From PRO6 sp035565775 (GTDB taxonomy: Bacteria; Pseudomonadota; Alphaproteobacteria; Rhizobiales; Xanthobacteraceae), in the NCBI GenBank assembly GCA_035565775.1, contig DATMRW010000012.1:62001-126000 (forward strand): a stretch of DNA of 64,000 nt. Reading direction: 5' to 3'. Positions 17,458-25,598 of this stretch are shown here, one piece after another. Position 1 is the stretch's first letter; each line of letters begins with the position of its first letter. The notes beneath the pieces are model-generated. The model ran no database searches. It saw nothing but the letters and a program-made list of their open reading frames with translations, and was not told where the DNA came from. The position numbers and the translations under genes are program-made.

Positions 17458-18567
17458 ATGGAAACGCGCGCTCCCTTCGTCATCGTCGGTGCATTCGTGC
17501 TGGCGGCCATTTTCGGTGTGTTCGGTTTTGTCTACTGGCTGCACAACACTGGCGGTCTCGGCGCGCGGACGACGTATCATGTCCAGTTCGAGGGACCGGT
17601 GCCGGGGCTGCTGGTGGGCGCGGGGGTGCTGTTCAACGGCATTCGGGTCGGCGAGGTTACTGATCTTGGACTTGTGGCGGATGATCCGCGCCGGGTCAAT
17701 GCCGTGATCTCGGTGACGTCGACCACGCCCGTGCGGCCGGATACGAAGGTGGGTCTCGAGTTTCAGGGCCTCACCGGCGTGCCGGTGATCGCTCTCGAAG
17801 GCGGTGAGCAGGTCCGCGGCGCCGGGCCGGTGCCGACATTGATCGCGGAGGCGGGCGCAGGGCAGAGCATGACGCAGGCCGCGCGCGATGCGCTGCGGCG
17901 TGTCGACACAGTGCTCGCAGAAAATTCCGAGCCGATCAAAAACACTATCGCCAATCTGCAGGTTTTTTCCGAGGGCCTCGCACGAAATACCGGCAAGCTC
18001 GATGGCATTGTCGCAGGTTTGGAGCGGATGACTGGCGGCGCGTCGTCGGCCCCGAAGGTGACCTACGATCTGCGCGCGGCGGATGATTTTCCGAGCCCGG
18101 CCGAGAAAGTGCTGAATGCCGAGCTTGTCATTCCCGAGCCGACCGCGGTGGCGATGCTGGAGACGCAGCGTTTCCTGCTGTCGCCGCCGCAAAACCTTCC
18201 CGGCTTTGCCGATGCGATGTGGGCCGACGCCATTCCAAAATTGCTGCAGGCGCGCTTGATCGAGAGCTTCGAAAACTACGACATCGCGCATGCGCCGCTT
18301 CGACCGCTGGATACCCAGCAGCAGCCGGACTATCAACTGCTGATCGACGTCCGCCGTTTCGAGATTTCTACCGAGCCGGATCCCAGGGCGGAAATTTCCT
18401 TGTCCGCGCGAATTATCGACCGGGATGGCAAGGTCGTGGCATCGCGACTATTCCGGGAAACGCAGAAGCTGGACAAGCTTGAGCCGGCGGCAGCGAGCGC
18501 GGCGTTCGACGGTGCGTTCGGCCGGATCGCGAAGGAGATGATTGCATGGACCGTCGGCGTGCTCTGA
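17458..18567 (+). CDS. MCE (MlaD) protein fused to ABC auxiliary-lipoprotein (PqiC-like) domain
   Basis: Protein of 369 residues with two parts. The N-terminus has one membrane helix (about residues 7-28) and an MCE domain ('TYHVQFEGPVPGLLVGAGVLFNGIRVGEVTDL'). From about residue 195 the sequence is unlike MCE helices and matches the ABC-type transport auxiliary component pattern ('LETQRFLLSPP...', 'DYQLLIDVRRFEI', 'LSARIIDRDGKVVASRLF'). PqiC/MlaD-associated lipoproteins of that type are normally separate outer-membrane proteins. Here no lipobox is present and the domain is tethered to the inner-membrane MCE protein. It completes the lipid transporter operon. Confidence 0.85.
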   Translation: METRAPFVIVGAFVLAAIFGVFGFVYWLHNTGGLGARTTYHVQFEGPVPGLLVGAGVLFNGIRVGEVTDLGLVADDPRRVNAVISVTSTTPVRPDTKVGLEFQGLTGVPVIALEGGEQVRGAGPVPTLIAEAGAGQSMTQAARDALRRVDTVLAENSEPIKNTIANLQVFSEGLARNTGKLDGIVAGLERMTGGASSAPKVTYDLRAADDFPSPAEKVLNAELVIPEPTAVAMLETQRFLLSPPQNLPGFADAMWADAIPKLLQARLIESFENYDIAHAPLRPLDTQQQPDYQLLIDVRRFEISTEPDPRAEISLSARIIDRDGKVVASRLFRETQKLDKLEPAAASAAFDGAFGRIAKEMIAWTVGVL

Positions 18568-18603
18568 TAGCGCGCGCCGGGATATCCCTCGCGTCAGGGC
18601 TGC

Positions 18604-18617
18604 TTGATCTGGATCAA
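18604..18617. promoter_or_regulatory. FNR/FixK-type box upstream of zinc-ribbon gene
   Basis: TTGATCTGGATCAA, a perfect TTGA-N6-TCAA dyad. Its centre is about 65 bp before the start of the gene at 18676, suitable for class II activation. Confidence 0.8.
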
Positions 18618-18675
18618 GGGGCGCCATCTATCGATCCATAACCTGAAAACAAATGCTAGTTAGCGGAGCGCAAGA

Positions 18676-18912
18676 ATGACGTCCTCCCCCATCGACCACG
18701 ATCCGATCGAGCGCAAAGAAAAATGCCCGCTATGCGGGTCGTATGTGGTCAATCTCGACTGGACGGAGCGTCTGAATCCGCATGAGGTTCAGTGTCTCTG
18801 GAAGTGCTTTGAGTGCAAGAACGAATTCAGCACGCGGGTTGCCTCAGAGGAAAAACCGCTCAGCGAAACCGAGATCATCGAGCCGTTCATTTCGAGCCTC
18901 GTCATTGAGTGA
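18676..18912 (+). CDS. Small zinc-ribbon protein, unknown function
   Basis: Protein of 78 residues with two CxxC pairs, C17/C20 in 'KCPLCGSY' and C44/C47 in 'WKCFECKNEF', plus C40. This spacing forms a probable treble-clef or zinc-ribbon site. The rest is acidic and has no membrane segment. It lies directly behind a FixK-type box and 13 bp before the alcohol dehydrogenase gene, so it is the first gene of a predicted low-oxygen operon. I do not recognise a named family; a regulatory, redox or metal-buffering role is possible. Confidence 0.75.
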   Translation: MTSSPIDHDPIERKEKCPLCGSYVVNLDWTERLNPHEVQCLWKCFECKNEFSTRVASEEKPLSETEIIEPFISSLVIE

Positions 18913-18925
18913 GCGGACTTCGCGG

Positions 18926-19960
18926 ATGCCGGATCAATCAGCATCTGCATCGTCTAACAGTCGCACTGATGACGCCATGCAAGCCATGGTTCTGGTGAAG
19001 CCCGGTGCACGATTGCAGCATGAATGTCGCGAGATACCGCAGCCGAACGCAGGTGATGTGCGCATTCGGGTGAGCGCGTGCGGCGTGTGCCGGACGGATC
19101 TGCATGTCGTGGACGGCGAGCTACCCGACATTCCCTATCCGATCATTCCCGGCCATGAGGTCGTCGGCCGCGTCGAGGCGCGCGGCGATGGGGTGCATGG
19201 TCTTGCGATCGGCGAGCGAGTCGGCGTTCCCTGGCTCGGCTATACCTGCGGTCAATGTCGCTACTGCAAAAGCGGGCAGGAGAATCTGTGCGATCGACCG
19301 CTGTTCACCGGCTACACTCGCGATGGCGGCTTTGCCAGCCACCTCATCGCCGATGCCCGCTTCTGCTTTCCGCTTGGTGAGACCGGCGATGATGTCACCG
19401 TTGCGCCGCTGCTTTGCGCTGGGCTGATCGGCTGGCGTTCGCTGGTCATGGCGGGCGAGGCAAGGCATCTCGGCATTTATGGCTTCGGTGCGGCGGGGCA
19501 TATCGTTGCGCAGGTAGCGCGCTGGCAGGGCCGCTCGGTCTATGCCTTTACGCGCGCGGGCGACGTGGCGGCGCAACACCTCGCGGAATCGTTGGGCGCG
19601 GTGTGGACCGGTGCTTCGGAAGAGTCTCCGCCGGTGGCGCTTGACGCTGCGATCATCTACGCCCCGGTCGGCGCTCTTGTGCCACTGGCGCTCCGCGCGG
19701 TGAGAAAGGGCGGGCGTGTGATCTGCGCAGGGATACACATGTCGGACATTCCCTCCTTTCCCTACGCGATCCTCTGGGAGGAAAGGCAGGTGCGCTCCGT
19801 GGCCAACCTGACGAGGAAAGACGGCACCGAATTTCTGCAGGTGGCGGCGGAGGCCGGCATTGTCACCCACACCACGGCCTTTCCCCTGCAAGAGGCGAAC
19901 GAGGTGGTGGACAGGTTGCGGTCCGGGGAGATCACCGGCGCGGCGGTTTTGCGGCCGTAG
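18926..19960 (+). CDS. Zinc-dependent alcohol dehydrogenase
   Basis: Medium-chain dehydrogenase of 344 residues. Catalytic zinc ligands are in 'SACGVCRTDLHVVDGE' and 'IPGHEVVG'. The structural zinc site is the four-Cys 'CGQCRYCKSGQENLC', and the cofactor region is 'LGIYGFGAAGHIVAQVA'. It resembles the propanol-preferring AdhA/AdhP group, which converts primary alcohols and aldehydes with NAD(H). The start at 18926 is tentative; an ATG at 18977 gives the more usual short N-terminus. It is the second gene behind the FixK-type box at 18604. Disposal of reducing equivalents when oxygen is low is a plausible role. Confidence 0.88.
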   Translation: MPDQSASASSNSRTDDAMQAMVLVKPGARLQHECREIPQPNAGDVRIRVSACGVCRTDLHVVDGELPDIPYPIIPGHEVVGRVEARGDGVHGLAIGERVGVPWLGYTCGQCRYCKSGQENLCDRPLFTGYTRDGGFASHLIADARFCFPLGETGDDVTVAPLLCAGLIGWRSLVMAGEARHLGIYGFGAAGHIVAQVARWQGRSVYAFTRAGDVAAQHLAESLGAVWTGASEESPPVALDAAIIYAPVGALVPLALRAVRKGGRVICAGIHMSDIPSFPYAILWEERQVRSVANLTRKDGTEFLQVAAEAGIVTHTTAFPLQEANEVVDRLRSGEITGAAVLRP

Positions 19961-19984
19961 GGCTGGCGTCTCGCTGGGGGAGGG

Positions 19985-19998
19985 TTGATTCACGTCAA
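19985..19998. promoter_or_regulatory. FNR/FixK-type box upstream of P-type ATPase
   Basis: TTGATTCACGTCAA, an exact TTGA-N6-TCAA match centred about 79 bp before the ATPase start. Confidence 0.72.
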
Positions 19999-20070
19999 AG
20001 GGGTGTCTGGCGCGTCGAACGAATATTGCGGAAGATAAAGCGTCAGTCCGCCTGATCAGAACAAGCAAAA

Positions 20071-21909
20071 ATGTTCTCCGAGCTGTCCCTTCACCGGTTT
20101 TTCATCGTCTTCCCCGTCGTGGGAATTGCCCTCGGCTTCGCGCTTCAGTTCCTGCATTATGAGACCTGGGCCAGCGTGGTCTGGGGCGGCTCGACGCTCC
20201 CGGTGCTGCTGCTGCTGATTGTCGACATCGTGCGCAGCCTTCGGCGCGGGCAGGTCGGCCTCGATATTGTTGCCGCCTTGTCTATGACCGCGGCGCTTGT
20301 CTTTGGCGAAGAACTGGCCGCGGCCGTCGTCGCGGTGATGTATTCCGGCGGGCAGTTTCTCGAGAATTTCGCCGAGCGGCATGCCCGGCGGGAGATGACC
20401 GCGCTGCTCGGGCGCGTGCCGCGCACGACGATGCGGCACCGCGACGGCAAGCTCGAGGAAGTCGCGCTTGATCTCGTTTCGCCCGCCGATCGCCTGCTGA
20501 TCCGCCAGGGCGATGTTGTTCCGGTCGATGGCAAGGTGGCGAAGGGGCTTGCCGTTCTTGACCAGTCGGCGCTGACCGGTGAATCGATCCCGGTACAACG
20601 CAAGGCCGGCGAAGTGGTGATGAGCGGCTCGACCAATGTCGGCGATGCCTTCGATCTCGCTGCGTCGCGCCGAGCGGCCGAGAGCACTTATGCCGGAATC
20701 GTGCGGCTGGTGGAAACCGCGCAGCAATCGAAGGCGCCGATGTCGCGGCTTGCCGATCGCTTCGCCATGGTCTTTCTCGTCATAACGGTGGCGCTTGCCA
20801 GCGGTGCGTGGATTGTGACCGGCGATCCCATCCGCGGCGTTGCCGTTCTCGTCATCGCAACGCCGTGCCCGCTGATCCTCGCGGTGCCCGTGGCGATCGT
20901 ATCGGGACTGTCGCTCGCCGCGCGGCACGGCATTCTGATCAAGGGCGGCAAGGCGCTCGAAATGATGGCGCGGATCCGGGCGCTGGTAATCGACAAGACC
21001 GGCACGCTCACCGACGGCCGGGCACGCGTGGCGGCAATCCACGCCGCTCCCGGATTTTCGGAGAATGACGTGCTCCGGATCGCGGCTTCGCTCGATCAGG
21101 GTTCGAAACACGTCATCGCCCAGACCATCGTCTCGGAGGCGCGCCGCAGAAAACTGCGCCTCGCGGTGCCCGCCGACATGGTCGAGACGCCTGGCGAGGG
21201 CCTCGAGGGCAATGTCGACGGCCATCGTGCGGTCGTTGGCGGCCCGCGCTTCGTCGCCTCGCGTAATTTTGGCATGGCGACTGTGCCACGGCAGCCGCGC
21301 GCGGTCGGCGATGTCGTCGTGGCCCTTGCCGTCGATGGCCAATGGGCCGGAACAATCGTGCTTTCCGATCCGCTCCGCGCGGGGACCGATAGCCTGCTGC
21401 TCGATCTGCGCAACCTTGGCATTGAGCGCATTGTGCTCGCGACCGGCGATCGCCGCGAGGTCGCCGATGCGATCGTCAAGGATCTTTCTATCGATGCGGT
21501 GCGCTCGGAGTTGACGCCGGATCAGAAGGTCATGGTCGTGTTGTCGGAGCGCAAGAACGGCCCGGTGATGATGGTCGGTGACGGGGTGAACGACGCCCCG
21601 GCGCTGGCCGCGGCCGATATCGGGCTGGCTATGGGGGCAAGGGGCGCGGCGGCGTCCGCGGAGGCTGCCGATGTCGTGCTGCTGATCGACCGCCTCGATC
21701 GCGTCGCGCCCGCGATCAGGATCGCCCGGCGCGCACGGACCATTGCGCTGGAGAGCGTTTACGTCGGCATCGGGCTTTCGGTCATCGGCATGATCGCGGC
21801 GGCGCTGGGCCATCTGACGCCTGTGCAGGGCGCGCTGCTGCAGGAGCTGATCGACGTTGCGGTCATCCTCAATGCGCTCAGGGTGCTGAAGGCGGAGATC
21901 GAACCATGA
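20071..21909 (+). CDS. Heavy-metal-type (P1B-like) P-type ATPase with TPCP motif
   Basis: Membrane cation pump of 612 residues. Landmarks are the actuator loop TGES (169-172), phosphorylation motif DKTGT (D308) and hinge 'GDGVNDAPALAAADIGLAMG'. The metal-site helix is 'ATPCPLIL' (264-267 TPCP) instead of CPC or SPC. The nucleotide-site HP dipeptide, nearly invariant in P1B pumps as SEHP, is replaced by SKHV (345-348). No N-terminal metal-binding domain is present; the first helix begins near residue 10. Metal specificity is therefore unclear. A FixK-type box precedes it and a long hairpin follows. Confidence 0.9.
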   Translation: MFSELSLHRFFIVFPVVGIALGFALQFLHYETWASVVWGGSTLPVLLLLIVDIVRSLRRGQVGLDIVAALSMTAALVFGEELAAAVVAVMYSGGQFLENFAERHARREMTALLGRVPRTTMRHRDGKLEEVALDLVSPADRLLIRQGDVVPVDGKVAKGLAVLDQSALTGESIPVQRKAGEVVMSGSTNVGDAFDLAASRRAAESTYAGIVRLVETAQQSKAPMSRLADRFAMVFLVITVALASGAWIVTGDPIRGVAVLVIATPCPLILAVPVAIVSGLSLAARHGILIKGGKALEMMARIRALVIDKTGTLTDGRARVAAIHAAPGFSENDVLRIAASLDQGSKHVIAQTIVSEARRRKLRLAVPADMVETPGEGLEGNVDGHRAVVGGPRFVASRNFGMATVPRQPRAVGDVVVALAVDGQWAGTIVLSDPLRAGTDSLLLDLRNLGIERIVLATGDRREVADAIVKDLSIDAVRSELTPDQKVMVVLSERKNGPVMMVGDGVNDAPALAAADIGLAMGARGAAASAEAADVVLLIDRLDRVAPAIRIARRARTIALESVYVGIGLSVIGMIAAALGHLTPVQGALLQELIDVAVILNALRVLKAEIEP

Positions 21910-22116
21910 TCGCTGGGGCCGCGCTGGATGCACGGATCGGCATGCGCTGAAAAACGGAGAGCGATTATTGCTACGTCTTCGCCGCCCGCGCTGCGGGGGA
22001 GCCGACGGGAGCTGTGCTGACTTGCCTGAGAAACAGAATTGCGCTGTTAAGCGCGCCTTCAAACCTCGGCGCAACCCGCAAGTTTGCCGCCCCCCATCCG
22101 GATTTTTGCAGATCAA

Positions 22117-22182
22117 GGCAGGCTGCTCCCTTCGCTGCCGGGCTTATTGGTGCCCGGCAGCGAAGGAGGTGACCAGCCTGCC
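22117..22182. terminator. Long nested hairpin between convergent genes
   Basis: Inner arms CTTCGCTGCCGGGC (22130-22143) and GCCCGGCAGCGAAG (22152-22165) match perfectly over 14 bp with an 8-base loop. Outer arms GGCAGGCTG (22117-22125) and CAGCCTGCC (22174-22182) extend it. It separates the convergent P-type ATPase and globin-sensor genes, so it is probably a two-way terminator; a dispersed repeat is the alternative. Confidence 0.7.
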
Positions 22183-22187
22183 TTGGC

Positions 22188-23555
22188 TCACTGCTGCTTG
22201 TTGAGGTGCAGCGCGCGCTGGGTCCGGCTGACGAGCTCGCGCGGGTCGGGATGCCCATCAAATTCCGCCACGCCGAAAATGAGCGAGCAATCGAGGACGG
22301 ACTGCCCGTTGACGGTGAAATGCGTCGCGGCATAGCGGTCGGCGATGTCGCGCGCGAAGGCGGTGGTCTGCGCAACGTTGGATTCCACGCGGACGATGAG
22401 GAACGTCTCGCGCCCCATGCTGAACACGGTGTCGCAGGTGCGCGCCGAATTGAAGAGCATCATCGCGGTCTGCTGGACAATGACATCGGCGCCGGCTTCG
22501 CCGAGCTGGGCGCGCAATTCGGCGAAGCGGTCGATCTCGAACGCGACCAGCGAAAACGGGTGGCGCGAGATTTTCTGGATTCCGATTTCGCCGGCAATGA
22601 CGGTGTTTACGAATCTGCGGTTGATGAGGCGGGTCGTCGGATCGTTGGCCGTTTCCTCCTGGATGCATTGGTCGAACTGCAGGGTAAGCAGCGCATTGAT
22701 CTCGTCCAGCATCTGCTTGATGCCTCGAATGATCTCCAGTCGTTCCGCGTCTTTGGCGTTGCCAAGCGTGAGCACCAGCGTGTCGATCTCCTCGATCTTC
22801 AGCACGATCGCTTCGTATTCCGAGGTCCGGCCAAACAACAGGCTGGCGCGGTGATGAAACCACAGCCCGAACTCGGATTGTGCCAGTGCCTTCTTTTCAG
22901 TCGACGGCGGCAACAGCTGGACATCGAAGAACAGCGTCTGCGCCCACTCGGCGAGGCCGGCTCTCTGGCGTTCCCGCTCTGCGGCGAGATTGTGCCCGAG
23001 CGAAAACAGCCGGAACACCTCGTCGGACCGGGCAGTGCGCTCGGAGCGGTCGATATAGGCCCGCGTCATTGTGTCCACCGCAAGGTCGAGCAGGATCGAC
23101 ACGAAATGGTTTGCGGCGACAAGTTCTTCGCGCGACAGGCGTGCGGGCAGGAGGGCCGAGTAGAGGCCCTGTTTGAGTTCGCGGAAGCCCCGCGCCACGA
23201 GCCAGATAGGCACGCGGATTCGCGCATGCACCGCTCCGACATCGACCTGTCTGCGGGCGATGCGCTGCGGGTCAACAAGATCGCGGCGAAGCAGATCGGT
23301 GAGCCATGCCTTCATCGCGCCGCGCAGGCGCTCGTTCACCTGGGTATGGGTGAGGTAGAACCTGGCCTCCGGCAGGTCGAGCATGACGCTATAGAACTGG
23401 TCTGTGAGGGCGCCTGATGCCCGCTTGACGATATCGGCCACCATGCCGCGCACATGCAGCGGCGTTTTCTCGTAGATCTGGGTTATCTCGTGCTGAAATC
23501 CAGTTTCGTTCTGAAGTCGGGAGAGATCGTTACTCAAGGGACGGGCTTCGTTCAT
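22188..23555 (-). CDS. Globin-coupled sensor with degenerate GGDEF domain
   Basis: Protein of 455 residues with DosC-like architecture. Residues 15-165 match a globin-coupled sensor, with the proximal haem ligand at H110 in 'DVGAVHARIRVP'. A helical middle region follows, then a GGDEF-fold domain from about 300. The catalytic GGDEF signature reads MGRET (380-384), so diguanylate cyclase activity is probably lost; it may bind GTP or c-di-GMP, or act through partners. No EAL domain is present. The ATG at 23555 is used; an in-frame TTG lies three codons upstream. The gene is divergent from a PAS-containing chemoreceptor, an arrangement that pairs two likely redox or oxygen sensors. Confidence 0.87.
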   Translation of the reverse strand: MNEARPLSNDLSRLQNETGFQHEITQIYEKTPLHVRGMVADIVKRASGALTDQFYSVMLDLPEARFYLTHTQVNERLRGAMKAWLTDLLRRDLVDPQRIARRQVDVGAVHARIRVPIWLVARGFRELKQGLYSALLPARLSREELVAANHFVSILLDLAVDTMTRAYIDRSERTARSDEVFRLFSLGHNLAAERERQRAGLAEWAQTLFFDVQLLPPSTEKKALAQSEFGLWFHHRASLLFGRTSEYEAIVLKIEEIDTLVLTLGNAKDAERLEIIRGIKQMLDEINALLTLQFDQCIQEETANDPTTRLINRRFVNTVIAGEIGIQKISRHPFSLVAFEIDRFAELRAQLGEAGADVIVQQTAMMLFNSARTCDTVFSMGRETFLIVRVESNVAQTTAFARDIADRYAATHFTVNGQSVLDCSLIFGVAEFDGHPDPRELVSRTQRALHLNKQQ

Positions 23556-23927
23556 ATTGGGCAAGCGCCAGGGATGGGGGGAAAAGGCGGGAAGAAAAAA
23601 TGGGAAGTGGTGGCCAGGTCGCGATTAGACAGGCGGTTGGTACACAATTTCCTGACAAATGCCGATCGGACTCTTCATGTTCCGGTAATTTCGGTTACCT
23701 GCGTTAACAATTTGCCGCGGTCGCTTTTTCGAATTGACCGATGAAATGGGCACAACTGGGCGGCTGGCCGCGACCCGTCGCCTTCAATTGTTGTCGCCCG
23801 TTAACAGGTCCTAACGCCTGATAAACGGCCGACAGGTGTTTCAGTAAGTGCAAACTTAGCCCGGATGTCGCCAAGTGCCCGCGCGGCTTTGTGTCGCCAC
23901 TCTGCCATTCTCAATCGGGAGACCTGC
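23556..23927. other. Divergent promoter region, globin sensor / chemoreceptor
   Basis: Non-coding stretch of 372 bases between divergent genes. It holds a short inverted repeat GGTAA-N6-TTACC at 23684-23699. I see no TTGA-N6-TCAA box and no gene. Confidence 0.5.
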
Positions 23928-25598
23928 ATGTTTCGTCTGAAGTCGCGATACTCTGCAATCAGCAAGCTGGCGCTGAACGAGATCGCGACAGGCATCATGA
24001 TCGTGGATGACCACTCGAAGATCCGGTTTCTGAACAAGGCTTTGCTGGATCTTCTCGGTCATCTCGAAGCGGATATCCGCAAGGATCTTCCGGATTTCAT
24101 GATTGCGGGCCTCATCGGCAGCAGCGTCGAAGCCCTGTCTGCAAGCCTTGCACTGCAACTGTTGCGATTTGGCGAAGGCAGGTCGCGGCATCGCGAAACG
24201 ATCGCGCTCGGCGACCGCACCTTCGATCTCGTCCTCAGTCCATTCGGGGAGGCCCGCGGCCGGTGGGGCATTGCGATCGAGTGGTTCGATGCCATGCATC
24301 GGTTCGATAATCGGAACCTTCGCGCGCAATATGCGGCCATCAGCCGGACCCAGGCAATCATCGAATTCGAGATGGACGGCACGATCATCACGGCGAACCA
24401 GAACTTTCTCGATGCGCTCGGCTATTCCCTTGCGGAGATCAAGGGACGCCACCACAAAATGTTCGTTGCGGAAACCGAATGCGACAGCGACGCATATCGC
24501 CGGTTCTGGATGGCGCTGAATCGCGGCGAGTGCAGCTCGGGCGAGTTCAAGCGGCTTGGAAAGGACGGCAAGGAGGTCTGGATCCTCGCCTCGTACAATC
24601 CGATCCTCGACGAGGACGGCAAGCCGTTCAAGGTCGTCAAGTTTGCTATGGTGGTAACGGAGGCGAAACAGCAGGCCGCCGATTTGGCCGGCCAGATTGC
24701 AGCGATCGACAAGTCTCAGGCCGTGATCGAGTTCGACCTCGACGGCACGGTTATTTCCGCCAACCAGAATTTTCTGGGCGTGATGGGCTACACGCTCGAC
24801 GAGATCAGGGGCCGTCATCACGCGATGTTCGTCGAACCCGCCGAGCGCGACAGCGCCGCCTATCGGGAGTTCTGGAAGAGCCTCAATCGCGGAGAATTTC
24901 AGGCCGGCGAGTTCAAGCGGGTCGGGCGCGACCAGAGAGAAGTCTGGATCCAGGCATCTTACAACCCGATCCTCAATCTCAACGGCAGGCCGTTCAAGAT
25001 CGTCAAATACGCCTCCGATGTGACGCGGCAGATCATGGTCCGACAGGGCAATGAACGGGTCAGGACGATCATGGAATCGGTGGCTGCAGGGGCGGAGGAG
25101 TTGAATGCCTCTGTCCACGAAATCGCGGATGCCATGGAGCGATCGAGGCGCACGGTTTCGGAGGCGGTGGATTGCGTCGCCGCCGCGGATACGCAGACCC
25201 ATCGCCTCTCCAATGAAGCGCAGGCCATGGGCAGCATCGTCGAGTTGATCAGTGACATCACCGGCCAGATCAACCTGCTCGCGCTCAACGCCACGATTGA
25301 ATCGGCGCGCGCCGGTGAGGCAGGGCGCGGATTTGCGGTAGTGGCGGCTGAGGTCAAGAGCCTCGCCAATCAGGCGAGGCTGGCGACCGAAACAATCGGG
25401 CAGCAGATCGACAAGCTGAGTGCGATCTCCGGTGACGTGGTGAGCGCGCTCGATGCCATCAAGGAGTCAATCCACGCCGTCAACGGCTACGTTACCTCGA
25501 CCGCCGCCGCCGTCGAGCAGCAGAGCGCCGTCACCGGCGAAATGTCGACCAGCATGCAGCGCGTTGCCGCCGAGGCCATGGCCATAGCGCAGGTTTGA
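23928..25598 (+). CDS. Soluble chemoreceptor with three PAS domains
   Basis: Cytoplasmic methyl-accepting chemotaxis protein of 556 residues without any membrane segment. PAS1 (about 9-120) is divergent. PAS2 (136-243) and PAS3 (258-367) are close copies, each opening with the pattern 'Q.(I/V)IEF..DGT.I.ANQNFL' and sharing 'EIKGRHHKMFV' or 'EIRGRHHAMFV'. They resemble the tandem PAS of Aer/BdlA-type redox receptors. The signalling hairpin tip is 'ITGQINLLALNATIESARAGEAGRGF'. The ATG at 23928 follows GGGAG at six bases. The gene lies divergent from the globin sensor. The ligand is unknown; FAD or haem is typical of the group. Confidence 0.92.
   Translation: MFRLKSRYSAISKLALNEIATGIMIVDDHSKIRFLNKALLDLLGHLEADIRKDLPDFMIAGLIGSSVEALSASLALQLLRFGEGRSRHRETIALGDRTFDLVLSPFGEARGRWGIAIEWFDAMHRFDNRNLRAQYAAISRTQAIIEFEMDGTIITANQNFLDALGYSLAEIKGRHHKMFVAETECDSDAYRRFWMALNRGECSSGEFKRLGKDGKEVWILASYNPILDEDGKPFKVVKFAMVVTEAKQQAADLAGQIAAIDKSQAVIEFDLDGTVISANQNFLGVMGYTLDEIRGRHHAMFVEPAERDSAAYREFWKSLNRGEFQAGEFKRVGRDQREVWIQASYNPILNLNGRPFKIVKYASDVTRQIMVRQGNERVRTIMESVAAGAEELNASVHEIADAMERSRRTVSEAVDCVAAADTQTHRLSNEAQAMGSIVELISDITGQINLLALNATIESARAGEAGRGFAVVAAEVKSLANQARLATETIGQQIDKLSAISGDVVSALDAIKESIHAVNGYVTSTAAAVEQQSAVTGEMSTSMQRVAAEAMAIAQV

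Noticed and set aside
16417..18336. 639-codon minus-strand frame across the MCE operon
   Set aside because: It opposes three genes with clear Walker, MlaE and MCE motifs, and is Arg/His-rich without any domain.
20056..22116. 686-codon minus-strand frame opposite the P-type ATPase
   Set aside because: It is a mirror of the pump gene with low-complexity Arg/Asp/His composition.
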